64,000 nucleotides of DNA from Trichostrongylus colubriformis (Eukaryota; Nematoda; Chromadorea; Rhabditida; Trichostrongylidae), in the NCBI GenBank assembly GCA_963978905.1, contig OZ022256.1, positions 51,632,001-51,696,000 of the forward strand, written 5' to 3'. Below the pieces are notes generated by a model, which was given only the letters and a program-made list of their open reading frames with translations, was not told where the DNA came from and did not search any database. Position numbers and translations under genes: made by a program. Every line of letters starts with the position of its first letter. Within the stretch, counting starts at the first letter, position 1. Shown in pieces: positions 22,995-34,758 of the stretch.

Positions 22995-23575
22995 CACCGC
23001 ATAATATCTCGCGTCGCAGCAAAGCTGGGATCCTGAATTTTTAAGGTAATGTAGGGGTGTTAAGGGGACATCAATGGTGAGGGAACGGAAGTGATAGCAC
23101 TGATAAGGGCTGATAAGGAGCCCCGAAAGGCGAATGGCGGGAAATTCATATCTTGCGTCGCAGCAGAGCTGGAACCCTGAATTTTTAAGCTAATATAGGG
23201 GTGGAAAGGGGACATTAATGGTGAAGGAACGGAAGTGATAGCAACTGTTAAGGGCTGATAAGGAGCCTCGAAAGGCGGATGGCGGGAAATTCATATCTCG
23301 CGTCGCAGCAAAGCTGAGATCCTGAATTTTTAAGGTAATGTAGGGGTGGTAAGGGGACATTAATGGTGAAGGAACGGAAGTGATAGCAACTGATAAGGGC
23401 TGATAAGGAGCCTCGAAAGGCGAACGGTGGGAAATTCATATCTCGCGTCGCAGCAAAGCTGGGATCCTGAATTTTTAAGGTAATGTAGAGGTGGTAAGGA
23501 GACATCAATGGTGAGGGAACGGAAGTGAAACTGATAAGGGCTGATAAGGAGCCTCGAAAGGCGAATGGCGACGCA
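22995..23575 (+). repeat. Four tandem copies of an about 145-bp unit
   Basis: The landmark CGTCGCAGCA(A/G)AGCTG begins at 23012, 23156, 23301 and 23446, giving periods of 144, 145 and 145. Each unit ends GATAAGGAGCC(T/C)CGAAAGGCGAA. Units differ by a few substitutions and one short deletion in the last. Open frames on the minus strand across the array are repeat artefacts. Confidence 0.92.
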
Positions 23576-23689
23576 GCTGTGTTGTGATGGTCCGGTAAGG
23601 AAAGGAGGCATTACCTAGGGATACACCGAGGGTACCCATGTCACTCCCACAGTCACATACACCCCTATCTCATTGTTATGATGTCTCAA

Positions 23690-25320
23690 CTGAACTGCTG
23701 TCTGGAAAGGTCGGGCATGTTAGAATTGGGTAGGTGCTGACCTAAGCGCACAGAGCACATGAGAATTAAGCCTAGCTCCGCCCACTGTGAGCGGGGCATG
23801 CGCGGAAACTGCCGCTGTTCAAATTTAAGTCCACGCTCAGGTTCCAAAAATCAGGCAGGCTAGGAATGGACCTGTAGAGGTCGGGCAAGTTAGGGATGGG
23901 TTGGGGTAAGCCAAAATGTACAGAAAATGTGGAGCACATGAGAGGCAAGCTAAAACCAGAAGTTTGGTGTGTTTGTGTGTGTGTGTGCATGTGTCCGTTT
24001 TTTGTCACATAATCTACTCTCAACTCAATGGCAACGTGGAGAGGTCGGGCAAGTTGGGGATGGGTAGGGGTTGACCAAAGTGTGCGGAGCTCATTAAGGA
24101 CTGAGCCTAGCTCCGCCCACCGTGAGCGGGGCTCGCGCAGAAATGGTTGAAAAAATCGGCTAAATCAAGAGTGGGCCTGTAGGGATCGGGCAAGTTAAGA
24201 CTCGGTAGGGCCTCATCTCAACTGTATCCTGGAGGGTCGCGCGAGTTAGGAGTGGGTAGGGGCTGACCTAAGCGTACAGAGCATATAAGTACTAAGCCTA
24301 GCTCCGCCCACCATGGGCGGGTCTTGCGCCATCGATGAATAAACGAATTTAGGTCCTCGCTCAGGTGTTGGAAATCGGGCAAATTAGGAAAGAGTCTGTT
24401 GAAGTCGCGCATGTAAGGACTGGGGAGGGACTGATCAAAGTAAAGGGAACACACAACAAGCAAATTAGGCACGGGCTGTGGAGGTCGGGCAGGTTAGTAT
24501 TGGGTAGGGACCAAGTGTACGGACCACATAAGTCCTAAGCCTAACTCCGCCCACCATAGGGGGGGGGGGGCCTGCGCCGAAACCGATGGGTGCTCCAATT
24601 TATGTCCTCGCCTGGGTTCCGAAAATCGGGACGGTCAGGAATGGGACTGCTCAGGTCGTGCGAGTAAGGAGTGGGTAGAGACTGACCAAATTGTAGGGAG
24701 CACACAAGGAGCAGAACGGGCCTGTAGAGGTAGGGCAAGTTAGGATAGCGTAGGGGCAAACATAAGTGTACGGTGCACATAAATTCTAAGCCTACCTCCG
24801 CCCATCATGGGCTGGGCTCGCGCCGAAATCGATGAATAAACGAATTCAGATCTTCGCTCAAGTGCTGAAAATCGGGCAAGTTAGGAAAGGGTCTGTTGAA
24901 GTCGCGCATTTAAGGACTGGGGAGGGACTGACCAAAGTGAAGGGTGCACACAACAAGCAAATAAGGCACGGGCCTGTGGAGGTTAGGATTTTGTGCATAT
25001 AAGTTTTAAGCTTAGCTCCACCCACCATGGGCGGGGCCTGCGCCGAAACCGATGGGTACTCAAATTTATAAACCCTCGCATGGGTTCCGAAAATCGGGAA
25101 GGTCAGGAATGGGACTGCTCAGGTCGTGCGAGTAAGAACTGGATAGGGACAGACCAAAATGTAGGGAGCACACAAGAAGCAAATTAGGTACGGGTATGTG
25201 GAGGTCGGGCAGGTTAGGATTGGGTAGGAGTCAACCCACCAAACTTATGTACTCTGTACACGTCAACCCCCTGTGTATAGAGTACATAAGTTCTAAGCCT
25301 AGCCCGGCCATAATTGCAAT
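23690..25320 (+). repeat. Diverged hairpin-bearing satellite array, unit roughly 190-340 bp
   Basis: The landmark CT(C)CGCCCACCATGGGCGGGG recurs at about 23776, 24111, 24302, 24546, 24797 and 25017. Each is followed by TGCGC.GAAA.CGATG and TC(A/G)GG.. GAAAATCGGG blocks. The landmark itself can form a hairpin (CCGCCCA/TGGGCGG), perfect at about 24305. Units vary in length through deletions and a 12-G run at 24559-24570. Confidence 0.8.
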
Positions 25321-25870
25321 ATTAGTATTATACTCACAAAGTGACTGTTTGTTCTCGGTTACCATTAGGGAGTAGTGTGTTATTATCAGGTGTATCTCTC
25401 GGCAATCAGTTAAGGTCAATGTTTCTCATAGAACTGATACATGCACGTCCTCTCCAAACTTTTAATCCTCAAAAGTCAACTACTACGGAGCGTCTCAGCG
25501 CTCACGATGAGACACCTCCAACTGCTGCCGCTCCTTTTAGCGTGGCCGCCCCTCTGCGATTGTGCCTTACACACTTGATCAACGATGGGAAGGGGGTCTT
25601 CTTTCTTGGATTTTTTGACCGTTTCGATCCATCTTCCTTACTTTGGTACTACTGATGCTTCAATTCCATTTTTGTGTTCGGATCGATCCTGGCTTTCTTT
25701 AAAGGGGTTTTGCCTTCAGTGGGGAAGGGGTTACAGATGGGTGTGGTGTCTCTTAACTTTAACCAAAGCCGATGATCGTTGGAGGTTTGCTCACAATATA
25801 TATAAGCCGCATATTATCCGTTCCCTGCTGCAATGTGCGCTCCCTATACACAGGGCCTATTCCTGCTGCA

Positions 25871-26019
25871 ATGCGCGCGAAGCGCGCATGCGAAAGTCGG
25901 CTCGCCGCGCTAGCGGCGAGCCGAGAGTCGCTCCTCGCTACAAAGCAGAAAGCCCCAAAGCCACCCTGCCGGGGCGGCGAAGCCGCCCCTACGAGGATTG
26001 GCCGGCGTCAGCCGGCCAA
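25871..26019. repeat. Cluster of four perfect GC-rich hairpins
   Basis: H1 25871-25889: 8-bp arms, loop GAA. H2 25897-25924: 12-bp arms (TCGGCTCGCCGC / GCGGCGAGCCGA), loop GCTA. H3 25971-25989: 8-bp arms (GGGGCGGC/GCCGCCCC), loop GAA. H4 25998-26019: 9-bp arms (TTGGCCGGC/GCCGGCCAA), loop GTCA. All stems are perfect. The stretch is much richer in G+C than its surroundings. Function is unknown; it may be the 3' structure of a Helitron-like element. Confidence 0.9.
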
Positions 26020-26030
26020 CCCGATGTGGA

Positions 26031-27596
26031 ATAAAATCCGGGATAAGGTCCCCATGAAGTCTTGTATCTGGCCCATCGCTTATATGTAGTATTCTGGCTT
26101 ATAGCCCCATATTTGTGTGGACGAAGAAGCATTAACGCATCGCCGATGGTATGTCGTAGGAAGTTCGATGCTTCACATATAAGTTGATTATAACCGCGTC
26201 ACTAAAGGAAGTATATTAGTTAGGTGTTCTCACTATTTAGCCCAATATGTATACACGTGAGAGCCTCTTATAAAAGTTTTTTGTGTGCAGATCCCAGGAA
26301 TGTCTCCTTTCCTGGCTTTTCTCGCCTAAAATTCATTAATGTTTGTCGAATTCCAGGAAAGCTTCCAATTCCAGTTTTTCCTACCGGAAATCCATTAATG
26401 TTCGCATGGATACCCAAAAAGAAAGACCTTTCGTTCAAAGTAAACTACTACGGTATCTGAATTAGAATATTTTGCAGTAAAAAGTAATGTTTAATCATAT
26501 AAAACACCGAGACAACCAATAATCTATAGTGCTAACCAATAGTGTTACACAATAATGCATCAAATAAGTATAATGAACAGTGAAAATAATTGAATAAAAT
26601 AGCAGTGGCATTGAATGGAATGAAAATAATTGAATAAAATTAAAGTGGCATTAAATAAAATCTCATACATATATAATATTACCATCATTGATAATATGTA
26701 AAATCTATGCATAATATTACCATCACCGAAGATAGACTCGTCGAAATAAAGTTACATTTTATGTGATCGTCTAAAGTTGCCTGAATGCAAACCATTTTTT
26801 GACATTTGCCTTTTTGTTAGTATCAAAGTATCTACGCCCTACTTCATTTTTGTTACTCTACAATTACTCGACATTGGTTTTATAGCTTTTCACATAGTAT
26901 GAGCGCAAAAGCGAGGCGCTGTGGGGCCGCCATCATGGTCCATGAATCAGATCCTACCCATTTAAATGGTTCTCTATCTCCCTAGAAACACTGAGAAGAT
27001 CGTAAGAGTATTAAAATGAGGGATTGGTGCAACATGCGATGGTTCGGGATAGGTCTACGCACTTGCATTACTTTCACACTTTGACTAAAAGCTTAACGTA
27101 TGGCTCATCCTGTAGTATTCAATTAAGACAGGATCATCATTTATAATCCTTTCGATGTCTGATACTTTGAAAGAAGGCTTATTCGTGTTCAGTCCCGAGG
27201 CTTGACGTGCAAGGTGTTTCGGGCAGTTAACTAATTTTTCGCGATTTGACTGCTTGCTGTTTTTGATCGGATGTTTTGTCAAGAAGTTATCGCTCGAACA
27301 AGCTTTCTCATCTCAGGTTTATTTCAGTCTAAAAATAACGCATAGTGATGTTTGAGCTTTCATATGCGCTAAGTGGCTCAATCAGGTGCCAGCAGCATTA
27401 ACCGTCGACATCCTGAATCAGCTATGATGAGCTGTCCCCTGTCAATTAATAGTATGATGATACGCTGGATAGAAGCTTTTTTATCCTACTTATCACCTCA
27501 TCTGAAGAAATCTCATTAATTTCTAGTTTTCAACAGTAATTTGGAGCTTTTGATATCACTGAAGATAAATTTCAAGGGTAATGATTCTGAGGGTGC
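26031..27596. other. AT-rich intergenic DNA
   Basis: No gene is recognised. It holds a 40-bp tandem duplication (listed next) and two ATAATATTACCATCA repeats at 26673 and 26711. Confidence 0.35.
26581..26660 (+). repeat. Two tandem copies of a 40-bp AT-rich unit
   Basis: TGAAAATAATTGAATAAAAT begins at 26581 and, one unit later, GAAAATAATTGAATAAAAT follows at 26622. Both are followed by AGTGGCATT(G/A)AAT. The copies differ at a few positions. Confidence 0.85.
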
Positions 27597-27850
27597 TAAG
27601 GTGGTGTAGTGTCGTGGGGCTTACTCTCGCTGTCGTGATGCGGAGATCTAATCTCGTATGAATATCCGCCCAGGTGAATCAGTCCTTCCATCCCTCAGGG
27701 GTAGGCCATTTGGTACCAGATTCGTCTGCGCATCGGCTAGCTCCTTTCGAATCATTGTATAGGCGATCATACACCTGCCACCACGATTCCGAATGCGTGG
27801 CGCATTACGACAAGGGATTGATTGATGCCAAAAAAAATTCACCGAGTTAT
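27597..27850 (+). mobile_element. tRNA-derived SINE-like element, copy S1
   Basis: The head GGTGGTGTAGTGTCGTGG resembles an A-box and GGAGATCTAATCTC a degenerate B-box. The body includes GGTAGGCCATTTGGTACCAG, CACCTGCCACCAC and GAATGCGTGGCGCAT, then an A run (27829-27836). A second copy, S2, is at 62265-62515 and a diverged one at 30680-30945. Tail A-runs plus a pol III-like head fit a SINE. No target duplication was confirmed. Confidence 0.55.
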
Positions 27851-30679
27851 CTTTATGACTCTAAGGCGAACAGCTTTTTCCCAAACTTAAACCTGTGGCT
27901 TTCGGACATCGTGCCAATCATATGCCTATCTTATGCAGTGTACAGGCTGCCATGTGGCTTGGTTATCGTAGCACAAAACATAGCCCAAAAACACCGAATT
28001 TTTGGAAATGATGGACGCGAATGCACCATGAATCCGCCCGGAGGTGTGACTAGCGGAAGTTTGGTACCTTTGTGGGTTAAAAGCCCGTTTTGAGCGACTA
28101 CAGAGGTTACCTGGGTAAATTGAAGTGCGGAATGCGTCCGTCGCACATCACAGATCTATGGCATGAAGAAACACAAAAACATGTCCACTTCATGGTCTGA
28201 GGGCTCAGGATCGCATGTTTAGGCCATTCCATTTCAGGGTTTCTTCCTGCCCCTGTCAACTTTATACCACAAAAGTAGATCCTTTTCATTTAACGAGCTC
28301 TATTTCAAATTCCAGCAAAATCGCTGATTTCTTGGAATTTCATAATTGCAACGCTGACGAAGCTTTTAGGGCGAAAGGATCCCCCTCTGTGGAAGATAAT
28401 CGTGTTTACTGCCGCGGCCTTATAAGTACATTACTCGTGCAACTGGTCTCATGCAATTGGCCCTGCAGTTTTAGCGTTTGAATAGAATGGGATGTGATGA
28501 ATGATTTATAAATGATCGATAGGATCAAATTCCTTTCAAGTATTCAAATCATCCAATCCTTAGCAGCCTTTTGTAGGTCCTGAATCTTAACCGGAGGGTG
28601 GAGATGGTATTCTATCAACTTTTTTTCGTTTTCAGCTAACATTTTTCTATATATTTATTTAGCCATAATGCTGAAAGGTGAGCTGCCATGAGAAATTATT
28701 ATTTTTTGGTTTGGAAGGAGAATGATTTGAGGTCTTCAAATATGGTCACGATTATCCGTGCGAGGTGAATGTGTTGCGCCTTTCCGAGGGAACTCGTAAG
28801 GATCCACCTTCATAGCTTCTTTGCAAAACTTTTTTTTATTTTAGCTTTTGGGATACAATAGCTTTATGATAAATGGCGCTGTTACCACTCTACACGGTCG
28901 GGGCACCAACCTTTGTTTGATGCAGGCTGAGGTTTTTTAAGCATTTCATTATTCTGGGCTACTTGAATGGTACTAAATGCGTGCTCAAAACGCTATCCGT
29001 TTCTAGTGCTGGAAATCTGGCCGATTGAATGGCCACTGAATATGCTTGTCGGGGCCATAAACTGATTTAGGGGCAATAAATCAGACATTGAAATTGCTTG
29101 TTGCCGTTTTGCTTGGCGCCTGAAGCTAAGATTAACAGGCGCCTGGTGATTTATTCGTTTTTTTGTGATGGTCCAATATTTCTCCTCATTTTTCATTTTC
29201 GTCGCGACATTTTGACACAGTGTGATTTTTTGTATTGAAAGTAATGGATAGTCTATAATCGAATGCAATGGAGAAAAGACTGATGCCTTCTGCAGTTGCC
29301 TAGGAGCTCTCGAGGAGATGAGAAAAGTCGACCGCCAAGTGATAGCGCTGTGAACTAGGCTTATTAGAACGGGTGAAGCTGATTGAGCTTAAAAGGTTCA
29401 TATTTTATTAATCTTACTTTATTGTTTCCTTTCGGCGGTCATGGTTTTCCTTACTTTCGGGACTTTCATCTAGCAGGTCTGGAGCAGGTTTTGATTCTCC
29501 CCAATAATTTCATGTGAAAGTCAGATGCATAGCACAACGCAGAGAAATCATGAATTCAGTCCAACAAGACCATTTTACCCGTGTTCCCCAATATTGCTTC
29601 CGATGACACTCTAGTATATGCCATAAATAATTTACTGTAGATTACCAGAAATGTCCATGAATATTCGCCATCCGCCATGGACCAAAAATGGAATCAAAGA
29701 CTACTTCTGGAAAGGATTGAAATAGTAACATGGGGCAAGACTGGACGTTATCGAGTTTGAACCGTATACCTGATTTGCCGATATGATTTGCGGGAATACC
29801 AGGCGATTATGAAGCGAACTTGAGAAACTGTATATGTATAGCTACTTATTGTAAAAAATAAGAAATATACGAATCGAACAAAAACATTTTTGAATATTTA
29901 TTCCATCTTACCATTCTCCACAAATTTCACTTTTTTTCGATTTCTAGGTGGTGAGCAATTTATAAATAAAGCAAAAGGCCTGAAATTATGCCAGCTTAAC
30001 AATTTTATATTTTATTTACGTTATTTTCTGAGTTTCAAATGAGAGAAATTGGGGTTGCTTGAGATTACCGTACTTTCTAGTACTTATCACCTAAGAATCG
30101 ACGTCGTTCTAAATCAGCTTCACTCTTTTTTAAGTTACGAAGTTTCGGCTTCTCCTCCCTGTTGTTCCAGCCATTTAAGCATTCCAAATATTTCACCCCG
30201 CCACTTCAAATCCATCCTAAGATTATGGAAATTGCGACAGCCGTGGGAATGTGTGCGAAGGTGTTGGTAAACACATTTTTTAGTCAAATCCTTCGAATGC
30301 TTCGTCCAGCAGTGCAGTCTACCCTACAGAGCCACTAAGTGCATATGACGTCCTAAATTTGGCCCCAAGTCTTCTTGTCATCAGCAGGCTTAGCCGTGAA
30401 CCTATAGTATTATAATTCGATTCTGTTTTATCTACTGTCACGTTAGCCCATCGCTGAGCTTCGTCGCATTTGTAGCTTACCATACATGAGTTTTCAGGAT
30501 GCCTAACGCTATAAACAGTCCAAAGTCAAAAGAGCTGTTCTACATGTTTCTGAAGATGTGGGAGAACGTTCGTGTTGAGGAGTAGCATGTCAGTCTTGAG
30601 ATGATCACAGGGCCGTGACTGCCGTGATTTATACTCAATTTATTTAATTTATAAATTATACCAGGTGAGTAAGTAGTTA
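27851..30679. other. Intergenic DNA without a recognisable gene
   Basis: No repeat matched elsewhere in the window. Open frames at 27931-28481 lack motifs and splice context. Confidence 0.3.
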
Positions 30680-30945
30680 TGCTGTGATAGCATAGTGATA
30701 AGTGGCGCCGCCATTCTGATCAGCACGACGGGGATCAATCCTAAGAAATCATGTTTTTTCTCCTAGCTGGTTTGGTAAATTAGAGCCAGACTTGCGTGAG
30801 AAGAGTGAAAAGAAAGTGATTTGTGCATCAGCTGCTCCCAAATCAGCTTTGTATGGATTAACTGGGATGTACCCAAGTCACAGCAGGACTTTGAACGGAA
30901 GTAGGGTGCGTGACGCATCTTTGAATGCGAAATCCATCATGTTAA
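30680..30945 (+). mobile_element. tRNA-derived SINE-like element, diverged copy S3
   Basis: The head has ATAGCATAGTGATAAGTGGC (A-box-like) and GGGGATCAATCC (B-box-like). The body has GGTTTGGTAAATTAGAGCCAG, positionally equivalent to S1 and S2. The tail GGGTGCGTGACGCATCTTTG matches GAATGCGTGGCGCAT of the other copies. It is more decayed than S1 and S2. Confidence 0.45.
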
Positions 30946-32803
30946 ATGTTCTTTTATCAGACAGTTTATTTATTCATTCATTTCGTGACTCGTTGTTTCG
31001 TGATTAGCCATTGTGATATTTTGAACAAACAGTGTCTGATTTGTCGTCTACTGACTTCCGGCTTCATTTGATTGAGTCAACTTCTTTCAAAAAGTTCATC
31101 CAAGGGAACTCGCAGCATATCACATGACGTCGTGGCCGTTGAATCCTTTTTTGGTGTCTACTGTAACACTAAGAACAAAATATTCACGAACTACCTCATT
31201 TTATAAATAGGTGACCATGTTTACAACTCTATCGATGATTAGACACGCAGTTATCATAATTTATATCAACAATTGCTTATTGTATTTTACTATAATATAT
31301 TCCCACAAATTACCATAGGAACTAGCTGCAACAGAAAAATATTGTTACGATTATCCGTGCAAGTGTGCAGAGAGGTTTTTCAGAGCTCGTTGTGCAAGTG
31401 TCCATGCACGATCTCTCTTGAACGAATTTTAGCTCCGCCTTCGTGCATTGAATTGCTGATTTTCAATAGAATATATTATAGAATAAATTTTAAGTGAAAG
31501 TCTGGCAGCTGTCTCATATAATTTTTTTGGAACTATTACGTTGATCCCATAATTGAATTGCCTTTATTTATTTATTTTCTTTTAATTAACCATATTCAAA
31601 TATATCAGTTTTGAGGTGCTATTGCAGGGTAAGCCACGATTCTTCAACTTAAAACTTGCAGACGCTTGGATGCGCACAGGCTTGTACCATGACTTTCGTT
31701 GGTCTTTCCCACATCGAGGTATGGAGAATTATTTAATCCTGTTAAATAAAAGCTCCCCTTCTTTTAGGAGTAATTCGATTTCCTAAATATGCCATTCCCT
31801 GAGTAACCATCGATAAGAGGGGAATGGGAGACATGTGGTCACGCCCCATGGCATGCTAAAGATGTGACGAAAAAGCCCCCTCCTTTCCCAAAAAGACCAT
31901 TCACAACTTAAGATCCAGAAAATGACATTGTCTGATGAATATGGTGTATATCTTTGAATTTACTTGAAATCTCCGACGCAGCACTTCATTTCTAACGACT
32001 CCCATGACCGATTTTTCGTCACCAATCTAATGAAAAATTAAATGTCGCCTAAATCTTGCACAGACATTGTCTGACAGATCACAGCTGTATGAATGCTAAA
32101 AATGAAATGAGCTTATAAATCAGCTATGCTTGACATTTCAAAATGACCTGTTCCGTTGGAAGTGCAAAGCACTGATTGCCCCTTTGAGTAGCTTTAATCG
32201 AAAAACACACAATGAGATGGCGGAGGACAAATCCCGGGGGGTCCGCCGTTGGGTAGCCGCTCGAGTTCATGTCGAGCGGAAACCACTTCATTCGACCACC
32301 TGATGCATCTCTTCAGCTGGCAATTTAATCGTTTCCGCATTCCATTCTAGTGTTGTCATTGGTCTGATCAGAAGCCCCTTGGCATCTTCTCAAGAGCTTC
32401 ATGCCCAGATTGTTATATTTTACTCTTCTTGGAATGTTGTTCAATACAAAATTTTTACCCTATTCAGCAAAGTGACTTGCGCAAGTCGCTGCTAGGGAGA
32501 AGCTGGGAGATTATTAAGATAATCAAATCTTATTTTCACTACCATTACTATTATTCTCACTGTTATTATTATTTCGTTTACTAATTACTACCCATCAATC
32601 AGCTGTGTAGTTTATAGAGCCACAAGCATTTTAGTTAGTGTATCGTTAGATTCATATGAGTTTGAACCGGGTTCTCTACAAGAGCGTTCAATATCGAAAC
32701 TTAAATCGTAGATTGAAGGCCAAGCGTTCAAATTTTGTTCGCTTTTGAGATGTGACATACTCTACTTCCATTATGAATCGTAGTAGCATTGAATGCCGTG
32801 AGG
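30946..32803. other. Intergenic DNA without a recognisable gene
   Basis: AT-rich. No exon, RNA gene or repeat was recognised. Confidence 0.3.
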
Positions 32804-33203
32804 CAGTGTTCATAGTGATGGAATTTGCGTCTTATAGATGGTTATCGATTGGAAGAATTACGAAATGTGCATTTTTGTGGAAATCCACAAATGTGGTATG
32901 TGCAAAATTGTGGAATGTGCGGAAAAAGATTAGATAAGTATCGGTCGGAAGAAGTGTGGAAATTCCATTTTTACGGAATCTGCGTTTTGGAAGTTCAAAT
33001 TGTTTAATCATCTGTTCCCTTGTACTGCCGACTCTTCATAACCTGGGAATCGATACGTATCTAAGCTTTTACCGCACATTCCACAATTGTGCATTTCCAC
33101 AGAAACGCGAATTCTGCTATTCTTCCAATCGATACATATCTTTGTCATTTTCCGAAGATTTCACAAGTCCGAAAATACGCAAATGGTACCACTATGAACG
33201 CTG
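32804..33203. mobile_element. MITE family D, copy 2 (possible hAT-type ends)
   Basis: Ends CAGTGTTCATAGTG and CACTATGAACGCTG are inverted. The interior has inward-pointing GTGGAA / TTCCAC modules and TATCGATTGGAAGAAT near both arms, as in copy 1 (13444-13722). CAGTG termini suggest hAT, but no 8-bp duplication was found. Confidence 0.65.
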
Positions 33204-33411
33204 CACAGAGTTAAAGCAACGCTATTCGGAGCGATAGAAGGGCAGAAAAGGTGTGTGTGTCATTAGGACAGAAAATTGGCGGTGCGGTGTCCAGCATATG
33301 ACGCGTGGGTGCGAGCCACTGGCGCCAAGTTGGGTCATGAGGCGATGTCGGTGTCGTGCACCCTTTTTTTTTTTTGAAGTAATCGCTTAAGGACCCAATT
33401 ACTCCCGCTTA

Positions 33412-34755
33412 CAAAGGAGGCCCATCAGGTCAAGGTGAGCTTTTTCAAAACGGTTTTTTGCTTTTTATAGGGTCACATACATGAAGCAAAAAATCGGTCT
33501 CAAATTTGGCTAAATGGTTTTGGGGGGCCCAGAAAATGAGTGTCATATGTTGCGTAGAAAGAAGCAATTCTGACCAGTTTGCTGCAATGCTTTCCAGTTG
33601 CGGCGTTCAGTATATGAATATCGGAAGACTGTCTTCAAACCTACGCCAAAACCACTGCGAGCTCGTTCAAAAATGTAGAATCGCTTATGGTAACTACTCA
33701 ACGAAGCAAAGAAGACTCATGAGGGTTGCACAGTGCAGAGTACTCGCAGTGGTTGTAAGGCCGAATGGATAGTGGGATGGACTGGCATTGGCACGGTGGA
33801 GGAGGTGTTTGCGGTTCAAGTCCTCTCGACGTTTCCGTTTTTGCATTTTCTGGATTTTCTTTGTCCAGTGCTATACTATTTGCGCACATGCAAAATGACT
33901 ACAGTTTTCGTCGCTGGTGCACGAAAGTGACCTCATTTACAAGCTTTCAGTGGTCGACGTGTTTGGACCCTTCGGCGCCCCTAGCACGCTTGCCAGACAT
34001 TTTCGTGCGAAACTGGTGTTATATTCGTGTTCAGGAGACTCAACTAGCCCTAGATACGAAATACTATCCAAATCGAGATTTTCACCCAAACTCGAGGCAG
34101 TGGGGTGGACATGGGCACACAGTCACTGCTCTACTTGTACACACGAACAACTTACAGCCTCGATTAAATGCAATGGAGCATGTGCAGAATCAGCGCATTC
34201 CAAGTGAACTGCACCTAGTAACACCATGCGACGGCAAAAGATAGCAAATATGTCCTTATATGGGCTACCGACTTCTTTTCGTTGATCGTTCTTTACTATG
34301 GTAGCAGTAGTACCAGTGGTCGCCCAAATTTTCAAGAGTTTGGGTCAAAATCTCGATTAGGCTGAAAACTTACTACCTAGGGTTGTTCGACCTCCTGAAT
34401 ATGAATATCACAGTGGTTTGCGGGAAAACGCCTAGTTTTCCTGTTGTGAGCGTTGGCAGGTCCAAACAAATCATTCGCCTAATACGCAAAAATACTGAAG
34501 ATAGCGATTCCCCGACATAATAAAAATTGATTTTGCACACACTTTGCACGTGTGGTCATACATGAGCATAAATGGATGAAAACTAGAAAAATGCAAAAAT
34601 TTGTCCTCGGTGGGGATCGAACCATCAGCCATTTTCTGGGCCCCCAAAACCATTTAGCCGATTTTGAAACCGGTTTTTTGCTTCATGCATGTGACCCTAT
34701 AAAATGAAAAAAACCGTTTTGAAAAAGCTCACCTAGACCTGATGGGCCTCTCTTG
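33412..34755. mobile_element. PIF/Harbinger-like non-autonomous element (1344 bp, TTA duplication)
   Basis: Inverted arms of about 125 bp (33412-33536 and 34628-34755) carry GAGGCCCATCAGGTC, AGCTTTTTCAAAACGGTTTT and CCAAAACCATTTAGCC in both orientations. The ends are CAAAGGAGG and CCTCTCTTG. TTA flanks both sides (33409-33411, 34756-34758). The TTA duplication and CAARRG terminus match the foldback MITE in gene 1. No transposase was seen. Two B-box sequences sit inside each arm: GGTTCAAGTCC at about 33814 (plus) and GGTTCGATCCC at about 34623 (minus). Confidence 0.75.
33745..33830 (+). other. tRNA-like head inside the Harbinger-like element
   Basis: GGTTCAAGTCC is a perfect pol III B-box and is followed by TTTTTGCATTTTCTGGATTTTC. 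On the other arm a B-box GGTTCGATCCC (minus, about 34613-34625) is followed by TTTTTGCATTTTTCTAG. The upstream part (AGGCCGAATGGATAGTGGGA) is only A-box-like. It appears that a tRNA-derived unit was duplicated in inverted orientation with the arms. Confidence 0.4.
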
Positions 34756-34758
34756 TTA

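Larger units (their letters stand above)
22900..26030 (+). mobile_element. Satellite-rich, Helitron-like block
   Basis: The left edge is TCTATATATAAAGC followed by a TGTTTG/TCTG microsatellite. Next come four about 145-bp tandem units, a diverged hairpin-bearing array (23690-25320), and finally a cluster of four GC-rich hairpins. A TC start, internal tandem repeats and hairpins near the 3' end are typical of Helitrons in nematodes. No Rep/helicase coding sequence and no clear CTRR 3' end were found, so the class is inferred. Confidence 0.4.

Noticed and set aside
23248..24780. Series of minus-strand open frames with repeated similar peptides
   Set aside because: They are translations of the 145-bp and hairpin-bearing satellite units and change frame between units.
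25585..26089. Open Arg/Ala-rich frames across the hairpin cluster
   Set aside because: Caused by GC-rich palindromes that lack stop codons in several frames; no protein signature.
26673..26725. Two copies of TAATATTAC, the nonanucleotide of geminivirus/CRESS-DNA replication origins
   Set aside because: Not at the tip of a hairpin, no Rep-like frame nearby, and the surroundings are very AT-rich, so it is most likely chance within a small local duplication.
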